64,000 nucleotides of DNA, taken from positions 1,240,001-1,304,000 of the forward strand of contig NZ_LT607754.1 in the NCBI RefSeq assembly GCF_900090285.1, in the 5' to 3' direction. Shown in pieces: positions 19,125 through 27,363 of this stretch. The notes under the pieces are model-generated. The model was not told the DNA's origin and did no database searches. It worked only from the letters and a program-made list of their open reading frames with translations. This stretch comes from Micromonospora inositola (lineage in GTDB: Bacteria > Actinomycetota > Actinomycetes > Mycobacteriales > Micromonosporaceae). Every line of letters starts with the position of its first letter. Positions within the stretch are counted from its first letter, which is position 1. Made by a program: the position numbers and the translations under genes.

Positions 19125-19526
19125 GTGATCGACCCCAGCGCGGATCGCGCAGTGTTCCGGCAGCTCGCCGACCTGCTGCGTGACCGGATCACGTCCGGCG
19201 ACCTGGCACCCGGCGCGTCGCTGCCCAGCGAGCTGCGGCTGGCTCAGGAGTATGGACTGAGCCGGACCAGCGTCCGGCAGGCCATCTCACTACTCCGGTC
19301 GGAAGGGCTCGTGATCGTCGAACCCCCGCGCGGCACCTTCGTCCGCAGCATGGAGCCGACCGAGACGGTGACCCTACGCAAGGGCGACACCGCCTCGGCC
19401 CGGATGCCCACCCCTGCCGAGCGCAAGGAGCTGGACATCGGCGAAGGCGTCCCTGTCCTGGTGATCTTCCGCGCCGACGGCTCCCGTGAGCTCTACCCCG
19501 CCGACCGCATCCGCGTCGGCCGCTGA
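19125..19526 (+). CDS. GntR-family transcriptional regulator (short)
   Basis: 133 aa from GTG 19125. The winged HTH is complete: YRQLADLLRDRITSGDL-type start (FRQLADLLRDRI), LPSELRLAQEYGLSRTSVRQAI and LRSEGLVIVEPPRGTFVR. The C-terminal effector domain is much shorter than in FadR or HutC types (about 55 residues, ending VFPADGS-like RELYPADRI). It is divergent from the three Cys-rich genes, and the repeat-bearing intergenic region suggests it controls both directions. Confidence 0.9.
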   Translation: MIDPSADRAVFRQLADLLRDRITSGDLAPGASLPSELRLAQEYGLSRTSVRQAISLLRSEGLVIVEPPRGTFVRSMEPTETVTLRKGDTASARMPTPAERKELDIGEGVPVLVIFRADGSRELYPADRIRVGR

Positions 19527-19916
19527 CTGACCTACGCATTACGAGTCAGTCCCGCAGCGATGGTCCAGCGATCGGTCCTCTTGCTCTTCATGGTGTCCCA
19601 GTCCGTGATCGTCCGCCCATGCCCGCGGGCTTGGCTGCTCACTTGGGTACTCGTCCGGGCTGGCTGCCTCACGCGTCGCGTTCGGGGCGCTGGCTAACAA
19701 GACCGGCAGTCCCATGCTTTCGAGGTCTGCGACCTACCGTTCAGCCCCAGCCGCCCGCATGCTCGACCATGGTGAGGAACCTCCAACCACGGGTGGCGAA
19801 CGACGACACACGCCTGCGAACGAGACCACGAGTGAGACCACGGCATCAGCCGCGGGATACGGGGGCACACGGTCAGCCTGAGGATGGATCGCCGTCGAGG
19901 TGAGGCTGACGGCCGG
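19527..19916. other. Intergenic stretch, no gene seen
   Basis: 390 bases. Several frames are open by chance on both strands but none has a start with a ribosome site or recognisable content. It contains the left copy of a 17-bp direct repeat (19716-19732). Confidence 0.4.
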
Positions 19917-20640
19917 TCAGCGAGCAGAAACCTGCAACAACTGCTTGATTCTCCGCTGGTGCTCTTCTACTGCTGTCTGCGAATATCCGGCGAGCTGGTT
20001 CAGCTCGACCTCCTTGCCGTCGACCAGGTGGACGACCGGGGTGAAGGCGGTGAGCAGCTGCCCGCCGGCCAACACCTCGCAGGTCACGTCTCGAATCGCC
20101 TCCCGGGGAATCCGACGCGAGCGGACTGCGCCGGCAACCAGGAGACCCTCCGGCCGGACGATGACCCGGCTGAACAGGAACCTGACCGCGATGAGCGCCA
20201 GAAGGACGCACATCCCGAGGAATCCCGCCTGGACGAGCCGGTCAGTTGTGGAGTCGACGGTGGCCAGGGCGGCGACCGCCATCAAGCCGAGGGCCGCGAA
20301 GCCCACGACGTTCCACAGCCACGACCTGAGGACGGTTCGGTTGCCGGACATGTGGCCCAGTGCCTCCTCTATCGAGTCGTGACCTGCCGCCACGCCGCCG
20401 TTGAGCTGCCGAAACAGTCCTTCGGAGGTCCGTGGACGTCCGTAGGTGTCCGCTCCGATCGTCACCCAGTAAACCCGACACGCTTTCCAAGTCTGTGGCC
20501 CAGCGTTCGACGAGATCTGTAGCCGTACCAAACAGCGGTGCCTATGCGGGATGCGCCGTGGCCGGACCATCTTGAACGTGGCCGAACGAGACGACAACTG
20601 AGACGAGCGCTCTGCCCTCACAAGCTTTCGAGGTCTGCGA
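19716..20640. repeat. 17-bp direct repeat flanking the PH-domain gene
   Basis: GCTTTCGAGGTCTGCGA is at 19716-19732 and again at 20624-20640, in the same orientation, 908 bp apart. The single gene between them is the PH-domain protein. It could be a recombination scar or an attachment-like duplication; no integrase is present. Confidence 0.5.
19917..20351 (-). CDS. Membrane protein with bacterial PH domain
   Basis: 144 aa from ATG 20351. Two hydrophobic helices (about residues 12-34 and 42-62) precede a cytoplasmic PH-like domain: FSRVIVRPEGLLVAGAVRSRRIPREAIRDV (first strands) and VHLVDGKEVELNQLAGY. This is the bPH_6-type arrangement common in small actinobacterial membrane proteins of unknown function. 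The ribosome site is weak (GAGG 11 nt upstream). It is flanked by a 17-bp direct repeat. Confidence 0.75.
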   Translation of the reverse strand: MSGNRTVLRSWLWNVVGFAALGLMAVAALATVDSTTDRLVQAGFLGMCVLLALIAVRFLFSRVIVRPEGLLVAGAVRSRRIPREAIRDVTCEVLAGGQLLTAFTPVVHLVDGKEVELNQLAGYSQTAVEEHQRRIKQLLQVSAR

Positions 20641-21007
20641 TCGCTAGTCTGCGACGGTTCGGCCGGGGCCGTGAGCTGGTATGCCGCCCTCTGATGAACG
20701 GCAGCATCCCCCTGCGTAGCTCGGCGAAGAGACCACAACCGAAACTACCTGACGCGGCCGGCGGCATGATGGGCCAGTGGCGGTAGTAGAGGCATGGTTT
20801 CTAGGCGGACCGGTCGACGGGAGACTGACTGTCAGATGGGCGACATGAAGACTACTGACATTGACAGCCCCTTCAGGGCAAGCCATCGTCAAAAGGCCGA
20901 CTCGCCCAGCTATCGGTACCAGCGCCAGCGGTTGACGCTGGCAATGTGCATCCAGCCTGGCGGGCCGCCCATGGTGGCGCCTGCGTAGCCCCAAAGGAGC
21001 GCGATAT
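20352..21007. other. Intergenic stretch upstream of the NLR locus
   Basis: 656 bases with falling GC content. A 64-codon frame at 20794-20988 has no ribosome site and is not supported. The promoter of the NLR pair should lie here, in the AT-richer part around 20840-20960. AAAGGAG at 20993-20999 is the ribosome site of the next gene. Confidence 0.4.
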
Positions 21008-21388
21008 ATGAGCAGCTCATTCGGCCGAGCACTGGGGGTTGCTGGCTCGGTGCTAAGTGGATTGATTGCTGGTTTCATAACGAACAAGATCACCGATAAA
21101 TGGAGCTGGACGTTGGCCACCACACTTCTTGTCACGGCGGTCATAATGGTCATCTCGCAGCTTTGGCTATCGCAACTTGAACGGCGAGTCGACAATGTCA
21201 GTGCGTCAGGAACTGGCGCCATCGCTGCAGGTGGCTCCGTCACGGCTGACATCGAGACCCGAGCGCGTGGCCACAGGAACCGCGCAAGATCTGCAACTAC
21301 GGACGGCGTGTCGGCATCAGGTACCGGATCCGTGGCCGCTGGAAGAAACGTTAAAGGAAGGATCAGGATCGACTCCAGCGATAACTGA
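21008..21388 (+). CDS. Two-TM small membrane protein with duplicated ASGTGxxAAG motif (putative NLR effector)
   Basis: 126 aa; ATG 21008 follows AAAGGAG. Residues about 8-25 and 33-53 are hydrophobic helices (LGVAGSVLSGLIAGF and TLATTLLVTAVIMVISQLW). The C-terminal half holds two copies of one motif: VSASGTGAIAAGG (64-76) and VSASGTGSVAAGR (101-113), each followed by short alternating polar/aliphatic residues, separated by a basic linker. The same motif opens the NB-ARC protein encoded 10 nt downstream. Lower GC than the flanks suggests transfer. By analogy with bacterial amyloid-signalling gene pairs, it is a candidate membrane-acting effector triggered by the NLR (inference). It might instead be a membrane anchor or inhibitor. 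Confidence 0.75.
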   Translation: MSSSFGRALGVAGSVLSGLIAGFITNKITDKWSWTLATTLLVTAVIMVISQLWLSQLERRVDNVSASGTGAIAAGGSVTADIETRARGHRNRARSATTDGVSASGTGSVAAGRNVKGRIRIDSSDN

Positions 21389-21398
21389 AGGGGTTGCT

Positions 21399-24300
21399 GT
21401 GCCCAGGCGTGAGCGAGTCGAAGCGATTGGACAAGGGTCCGTAGCCGCAGGACACAACATTAGCGCCCCCATCACGATCACAAATGTTGCAGCGGGCCCC
21501 CTCCAACGACCGATGGCAGGAATATCGACGCATCCGCCGTTCCTCCTGCTGCCAAGGCGTCTACGGGGACGAGAGGGCCTAGTAGCCGAGATCGTCAGAG
21601 CGGCAAGGACACCCAAGCCATCACTCGGGTCGGGTAGCGAGAGACAGAATAGGATTTGGGTGCTTCACGGGCTTGGAGGCGTGGGGAAGTCTGCAGTCGC
21701 GTTGACCGTTGCACGGGATTTGCAGACGCAAGCCAGAACATACTGGGTCAATGCCTCTGATCGGACTGAGCTACAAGCCGCTATGTGGGCGGCAGCTCGG
21801 GACCTGAGCAACAATCAGGATTCAAGGTTGCCGGCATCACCCGCCGAGCCGGGTGCAATCGACTCAATTTGGGCGATTTTTGAGTCTGCGACAAACGATT
21901 GGGTGCTAGTACTAGACAACGCCGACAATCCTCATTTCCTTGCCGCCGACGGATACCAGAGACCCGCGGGTAACGGATGGCTCCGGCAACCTTCTCGGGG
22001 ATTCATCCTAGTTACTAGTCGCATAGGAACAAGGGCCGCATGGGGAGACGCAGCAATCATTCGGCGCATGGATCCGCTTCCATCGGATCCCGGTGCCGAA
22101 ATAATACTCGATCTACTGGACCCGAAGCGGCGGGCTGGAGTTGGCTTACGTAACGAAGCCAAGGCGATATCCGATCGGCTGTGCGGCCTGCCGTTGGCCC
22201 TTAGGGCTGCTGGGCAGTATCTCGCTTCAGCGGATACTTCCCCGACAGCGGGACTCCTTAACAGGTATCGAACTGCGCTGGATTCAAGGTTTGGTCAAAT
22301 AATAGATGCCTCGGCGTCTAAGGGTTCGGTAGTCTCGGATGCTACCGATTCGCGAAATATGGTAATGGCAACATGGGGATTATCCCTAGACTTTCTTGAT
22401 CAGCGCGGTTTTTCTGAAGCAAGTCCAGTTATTCAGGTCCTTTCCTGTTACGGGCCCTCTCCCGTGCCTCTGGCCTTGATTCCACCATTGGCCCAACTGG
22501 AGCCGAACGGCAAGCGTGCCGCAGAGAACGTGCAACGGCTTTGCGAGGTTCTCGGCGCTTTGCGCGAGTTGGCGTTGGTGGAAACTAATTTCCGGTCGGC
22601 AGGGCTTGGCGATGGCCAGGACATCTCGGACGTGTGGAACCGCAAAGTACTTGTCCATCCCTTGGTTTCCGAGGTGATTTCAGAGAACTTGAACAAGGAT
22701 CCCGAGAAGCCCATGCGGATACGAAGTGCGACCGTCGACTTGTTGACGGGTTTGTGCGAAGGGTCGAACGCCTCGCCGGACAAATGGCGCACGCTTTCGA
22801 TCTTGGAACCGCATTTGAGGGCTGTCACCAAGCGGTGCGTCTCGGATCAAGCGTTCTGCAACCCTTCCTCTGCGAAGAGGCTGGCGCGGGTTCTCGGCGT
22901 TCTGGCGCCGGATCTATCAAGGGATGCATCATCGAGCGCCAGGCTTGACGACTTGGTTGCCTATCGCCAGCTCGCCACTTCGGTTCTCGGGGCTAGGTCT
23001 AGAGCTACCAAACGAATCCGCCACCGAATGGGCCATTACCTTTGGGAGTTGGGTAACTATGGCGACGCCCTCGTAGAGCTCAAGTCGGCCGCACCTCTTA
23101 TCCTTAGGGCAATTTGGTCCTACAATAAGACGCTTGGTGAAATGGTGGCGGTATCTCTGTGTGGCCTAGTGATGCCTGGCAATAACGCGGAAGCGCAGAG
23201 CGACTTCGCTCGAAGTCAATTGAGAATATTAGGCCGCATGCCATGGAGCAACTCCGGGCGCTCATTGAGGAATCGTTCTAATCTCGCGCGGATTTTGCAC
23301 GAGAATGGAGCGTTTGCGGAAGCCGAGGCGCAGTACCGGGCGGTCCTCGCCGCCCAACAGGAGACCCTGGGCGCCAACCACCGCGACACCCTGATCACCC
23401 GGCACAACCTCGCCGGCGTGCTGAACGCCCGCGGTGATCTGGACGCGGCCGAGGCCGAGTATCGAGCCGTCCTCGCCGCCCAACAGGAGACCCTGGGCGC
23501 CAACCACCGCGACACCCTGATCACCCGGCGCAACCTGGCCGGCGTGCTGAAGGCCCGCGGTGATCTGGATGCGGCCGAGGCCGAGTATCGAGCCGTCCTC
23601 GCCGCCGACCAGGAGGCCTTGGGCGTCAACGAGCGCGACACCCTGATCACCCGGCACAACCTGGCCGGCGTGCTGAAGGCCCGCGGTGATCTGGATGCGG
23701 CCGAGGCCGAGTATCGAGCCGTCCTCGCCGCCCAACAGGAGACCCTGGGCGCCAACCACCGCGACACCCTGATCACCCGGCACAACCTGGCCGGCGTGCT
23801 GGAAGCCCGCGGTGATCTGGATGCGGCCGAGGCCGAGTATCGAGTCGTTCTCGGCGCCGAGCAGGAGACCCTGGGCGCCAACCACCGCGACACCCTGGCC
23901 ATCCGGCACAACCTGGCCGGCGTGCTGGAAGCCCGCGGTGATCTGGACGCGGCCGAGGCCGAGTATCGAGCCGTTCTCGCCGCCCAACAGGACGCCAACC
24001 ACCGCGACACCCTGGCCATCCGGCGCAACCTGGCCGGCGTGCTGGAAGCCCGCGGTGATCTGGACGCGGCCGAGGCCGAGTATCGAGCCGTCCTCGCCGC
24101 CCAACAGGACGCCAACCACCGCGACACCCTGGCCATCCGGCAGAACCTGGCCGGCGTGCTGAAGGCCCGCGGTGATCTGGATGCGGCCGAGGCCGAGTAT
24201 CGAGTCGTTCTCGGCGCCGAGCAGGAGACCCTGGGCGCCAACCACCGCGACACCCTGATCACCCGGCACAACCTGGCCGGCGTGCTGAAGGCCCGCGGTG

Positions 24301-26750
24301 ATCTGGATGCGGCCGAGGCCGAGTATCGAGCCGTTCTCGCCGCCCAACAGGACGCCAACCACCGCGACACCCTGGCCATCCGGCGCAACCTGGCCGGCGT
24401 GCTGGAAGCCCGCGGTGATCTGGACGCGGCCGAGGCCGAGTATCGAGCCGTTCTCGCCGCCCAACAGGACGCCAACCACCGCGACACCCTGGCCATCCGG
24501 CGCAACCTGGCCGGCGTGCTGGAAGCCCGCGGTGATCTGGACGCGGCCGAGGCCGAGTATCGAGCCGTTCTCGCCGCCCAACAGGAGACCTTGGGCGTCA
24601 ACGAGCGCGACACTCTGATCACCTGGCACGACCTCGCCGAGGTGCTAGAAGCCCGCGGTGATCTGGATGCGGCCGAGGCCGAGTATCGAGCCGTTCTCGC
24701 ATCAAGGTCGGATGGGGATGATGCCACGCACTCCACCCAGGCCGATTCCAAAATCAGCGAACTACACCTACGGCGCCACCTGGCCGGCGTGCTGAAGGCC
24801 CGCGGTGATCTGGACGCGGCCGAGGCCGAGTATCGAGCCGTTCTCGCCGCCCTGCAGGGAACCCTAGGCCCGGACCACGCCGAAACTCGTTCGATCCGGT
24901 ACCGCCTCGCCGGCGTGCTGAAGGCCCGCGGTGATCTGGACGCGGCCGAGGCCGAGTATCGAGCCGTTCTCGCCGCCGAGCAGGAGACCCTGGGTGCCAA
25001 CCACCGCGACACCCTGATCACCCGGCACGACCTCGCCGAGGTGCTGGAAGCCGGCGGTGATCTGGGCGCGGCCGAGGCCGAGTATCGAGCCGTTCTCGCC
25101 GCCCTGCAGGAAACTCTAGGCCCGGACCACGCCGAAACTCGTTCGATCCGGTACCGCCTCGCCGGCGTGCTGAAGGCCCGCGGTGATCTGGACGCGGCCG
25201 AGGCCGAGTATCGAGCCGTTCTCGCCGCCGAGCAGGAGACCCTAGGCCCGGACCACGCCGAAACTCGTTCGATCCGGTACCGCCTCGCCGGCGTGCTGAA
25301 GGCCCGCGGTGATCTGGACGCGGCCGAGGCCGAGTATCGAGCCGTTCTCGCCGCCGAGCAGGAGACCCTGGGTGCCAACCACCGCGACACCCTGATCACC
25401 CGGCACGACCTCGCCGAGGTGCTGGAAGCCCGCGGTGATCTGGGCGCGGCCGAGGCCGAGTATCGAGCCGTTCTCGCATCAAGGTCGGATGGGGATGATG
25501 CCACGCACTCCACCCAGGCCGATTCCAAAATCAGCGAACTACACCTACGGCGCCACCTGGCCGGCGTGCTGAAGGCCCGCGGTGATCTGGACGCGGCCGA
25601 GGCCGAGTATCGAGCCGTTCTCGCCGCCCTGCAGGGAACCCTAGGCCCGGACCACGCCGAAACTCGTTCGATCCGGTACCGCCTCGCCGGCGTGCTGAAG
25701 GCCCGCGGTGATCTGGACGCGGCCGAGGCCGAGTATCGAGCCGTTCTCGCCGCCGAGCAGGAGACCCTGGGTGCCAACCACCGCGACACCCTGATCACCC
25801 GGCACGACCTCGCCGAGGTGCTGGAAGCCCGCGGTGATCTGGGCGCGGCCGAGGCCGAGTATCGAGCCGTTCTCGCCGCCCTGCAGGAAACTCTAGGCCC
25901 GGACCACGCCGAAACTCGTTCGATCCGGTACCGCCTCGCCGGCGTGCTGAAGGCCCGCGGTGATCTGGACGCGGCCGAGGCCGAGTATCGAGCCGTTCTC
26001 GCCGCCGAGCAGGAGACCCTGGGTGCCAACCACCGCGACACCCTGATCACCCGGCACGACCTCGCCGAGGTGCTGGAAGCCCGCGGTGATCTGGATGCGG
26101 CCGAGGCCGAGTATCGAGCCGTTCTCGCATCAAGGTCGGATGGGGATGATGCCACGCACTCCACCCAGGCCGATTCCAAAATCAGCGAACTACACCTACG
26201 GCGCCACCTGGCCGGCGTGCTGAAGGCCCGCGGTGATCTGGACGCGGCCGAGGCCGAGTATCGAGCCGTTCTCGCCGCCCTGCAGGGAACCCTAGGCCCG
26301 GACCACGCCGAAACTCGTTCGATCCGGTACCGCCTCGCCGGCGTGCTGAAGGCCCGCGGTGATCTGGACGCGGCCGAGGCCGAGTATCGAGCCGTTCTCG
26401 CCGCCGAGCAGGAGACCCTGGGTGCCAACCACCGCGACACCCTGATCACCCGGCACGACCTCGCCGAGGTGCTGGAAGCCCGCGGTGATCTGGGCGCGGC
26501 CGAGGCCGAGTATCGAGCCGTTCTCGCCGCCCTGCAGGAAACCCTAGGCCCGGACCACGCCGAAACTCGTTCGATCCGGTACCGCCTCGCCGGCGTGCTG
26601 AAGGCCCGCGGTGATCTGGACGCGGCCGAGGCCGAGTATCGAGCCGTTCTCGCCGCCCTGCAGGAAACCCTAGGCCCGGACCACGCCGAAACTCGTTCGG
26701 CCCGGTACCACCTCGCCGACGTTCTGAAGGCCCGCGGTGAGCGGTGCTGA
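21399..26750 (+). CDS. NB-ARC STAND ATPase with 27 TPR repeats (bacterial NLR)
   Basis: 1783 aa from GTG 21399, with AAGGGG (21388-21393) and only 10 nt after the upstream stop; the open frame reaching back to 21177 overlaps that gene and is discounted. Residues 7-20 carry VEAIGQGSVAAGHN, the motif shared with the small membrane protein. The NB-ARC core follows: Walker A GLGGVGKS (91-98), Walker B VLVLDNAD (169-176), sensor LVTSR (204-208) and GLPLAL (263-268). A helical/winged region (about 280-620) leads into kinesin-light-chain-like TPRs (628 to the end). There is no enzymatic effector domain, so signalling must go through the motif. GC is clearly lower before the repeats than in flanking chromosome. 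Role inferred: sensor of an immune or cell-death system. Confidence 0.9.
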   Translation: MPRRERVEAIGQGSVAAGHNISAPITITNVAAGPLQRPMAGISTHPPFLLLPRRLRGREGLVAEIVRAARTPKPSLGSGSERQNRIWVLHGLGGVGKSAVALTVARDLQTQARTYWVNASDRTELQAAMWAAARDLSNNQDSRLPASPAEPGAIDSIWAIFESATNDWVLVLDNADNPHFLAADGYQRPAGNGWLRQPSRGFILVTSRIGTRAAWGDAAIIRRMDPLPSDPGAEIILDLLDPKRRAGVGLRNEAKAISDRLCGLPLALRAAGQYLASADTSPTAGLLNRYRTALDSRFGQIIDASASKGSVVSDATDSRNMVMATWGLSLDFLDQRGFSEASPVIQVLSCYGPSPVPLALIPPLAQLEPNGKRAAENVQRLCEVLGALRELALVETNFRSAGLGDGQDISDVWNRKVLVHPLVSEVISENLNKDPEKPMRIRSATVDLLTGLCEGSNASPDKWRTLSILEPHLRAVTKRCVSDQAFCNPSSAKRLARVLGVLAPDLSRDASSSARLDDLVAYRQLATSVLGARSRATKRIRHRMGHYLWELGNYGDALVELKSAAPLILRAIWSYNKTLGEMVAVSLCGLVMPGNNAEAQSDFARSQLRILGRMPWSNSGRSLRNRSNLARILHENGAFAEAEAQYRAVLAAQQETLGANHRDTLITRHNLAGVLNARGDLDAAEAEYRAVLAAQQETLGANHRDTLITRRNLAGVLKARGDLDAAEAEYRAVLAADQEALGVNERDTLITRHNLAGVLKARGDLDAAEAEYRAVLAAQQETLGANHRDTLITRHNLAGVLEARGDLDAAEAEYRVVLGAEQETLGANHRDTLAIRHNLAGVLEARGDLDAAEAEYRAVLAAQQDANHRDTLAIRRNLAGVLEARGDLDAAEAEYRAVLAAQQDANHRDTLAIRQNLAGVLKARGDLDAAEAEYRVVLGAEQETLGANHRDTLITRHNLAGVLKARGDLDAAEAEYRAVLAAQQDANHRDTLAIRRNLAGVLEARGDLDAAEAEYRAVLAAQQDANHRDTLAIRRNLAGVLEARGDLDAAEAEYRAVLAAQQETLGVNERDTLITWHDLAEVLEARGDLDAAEAEYRAVLASRSDGDDATHSTQADSKISELHLRRHLAGVLKARGDLDAAEAEYRAVLAALQGTLGPDHAETRSIRYRLAGVLKARGDLDAAEAEYRAVLAAEQETLGANHRDTLITRHDLAEVLEAGGDLGAAEAEYRAVLAALQETLGPDHAETRSIRYRLAGVLKARGDLDAAEAEYRAVLAAEQETLGPDHAETRSIRYRLAGVLKARGDLDAAEAEYRAVLAAEQETLGANHRDTLITRHDLAEVLEARGDLGAAEAEYRAVLASRSDGDDATHSTQADSKISELHLRRHLAGVLKARGDLDAAEAEYRAVLAALQGTLGPDHAETRSIRYRLAGVLKARGDLDAAEAEYRAVLAAEQETLGANHRDTLITRHDLAEVLEARGDLGAAEAEYRAVLAALQETLGPDHAETRSIRYRLAGVLKARGDLDAAEAEYRAVLAAEQETLGANHRDTLITRHDLAEVLEARGDLDAAEAEYRAVLASRSDGDDATHSTQADSKISELHLRRHLAGVLKARGDLDAAEAEYRAVLAALQGTLGPDHAETRSIRYRLAGVLKARGDLDAAEAEYRAVLAAEQETLGANHRDTLITRHDLAEVLEARGDLGAAEAEYRAVLAALQETLGPDHAETRSIRYRLAGVLKARGDLDAAEAEYRAVLAALQETLGPDHAETRSARYHLADVLKARGERC
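23280..26750 (+). repeat. Array of 27 near-identical 126-bp TPR units with higher-order repeat
   Basis: Each unit encodes about 42 aa with core LAGVLxARGDLDAAEAEYRAVLAA. Size variants: 39-aa units (AAQQDANHRD, units 6, 7, 9, 10) and 49-aa units (ASRSDGDDATHSTQADSK, units 12, 18, 23). Units 18-22 and 23-27 are the same five-unit block (651 bp) in tandem. Units 12-17 are that block with one extra unit. The first unit is degenerate, and a partial unit closes the protein. Identity is close to 100% between blocks, so expansion is recent. Confidence 0.95.
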
Positions 26751-27117
26751 CCGCGAACCATGCGGTAGTCACGGTGGGCGGTAGCGGGTCCCGCGAGCGA
26801 CGTGCCGCCGCAGAAAGGTGCGACGAGTCTCAACCTGCGTCAAGAGCTACCGCTGGACAGAGCCGTTGTACAGAACTCACAAGGGTGTCTTCTTCGATGG
26901 GAGATGGCCCTTGACCTGGTCGCGGTGGCCGGATCGAAGCGACCTCTTCGTCCCGAACACCGGCACCGGACGTCAACCGTTGTCGTTCGCTGCGCTCCGC
27001 TGTGTGGCGGTACAGGTCAGTTGCCGCTTGCGCAATCGTTGACGATGTCTGGCACCCGATTTGCTGCTTTTCTGATGCCTGGCAGGAGCTTGCCCCGGGC
27101 CGTCTGCCCAGAGGATC
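26751..27117. other. Intergenic stretch after the NLR gene
   Basis: 367 bases. Open frames are present on both strands without start signals or recognisable content. No terminator of note. Confidence 0.35.
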
Positions 27118-27363
27118 TCAACACGCCCACCTGTCGAATCCGGGTGGGAACTCGCCGCGGAGCAGGCTGATGAAGGCACGACCGCATGCCAGCAGTGGGC
27201 CGGTAGGCAGGTGCGCATTGAATGACTCCTGCTCGCCGCCGGCGCCGAAGGAGTTTACGAGATCCTTCGGGATGGCCGGAGACCAAGCGGACAGTCGCCG
27301 CAGGACCCGCTCCGACAGGTCAAGCGCAAGCGCAACGCGATCGGGCTCCGCTCCTAGTACCAA
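27118..27363 (-). pseudogene. Unidentified protein C-terminus cut by the IS4 element
   Basis: An 81-codon frame with natural composition (DLSERVLRRLSAWSPAIPKDLV, LLACGRAFISLLRGEFPPGFDRW) ends at TGA 27118. Its only start is a TTG inside the IS end. Rejoining the DNA across both IS elements does not give an upstream start (TGA in frame), so it was already broken or starts differently. Family not recognised. Confidence 0.4.

Noticed and set aside
20794..20988. 64-codon ORF just upstream of the small membrane protein, as a third gene of the NLR operon
   Set aside because: No ribosome site, and composition without hydrophobic or domain features. The following gene has its own strong site and spacing.
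21177..21398. Upstream extension of the NLR by 74 codons
   Set aside because: It would overlap the small membrane protein in another frame. The GTG at 21399 has a proper Shine-Dalgarno, and the motif begins right after it.
23280..26750. Regularly spaced repeats as a possible CRISPR array
   Set aside because: Units are contiguous 126-bp coding repeats without unique spacers, and all keep the TPR reading frame.
23216..26833. A 1205-codon open frame on the minus strand across the TPR array
   Set aside because: It is antisense to the NLR repeats. It stays open because each unit length (117, 126 or 147 bp) is a multiple of three and the GC-rich repeat lacks stops in that frame. It has no start signal or family similarity, and the sense frame has clear NB-ARC/TPR content.
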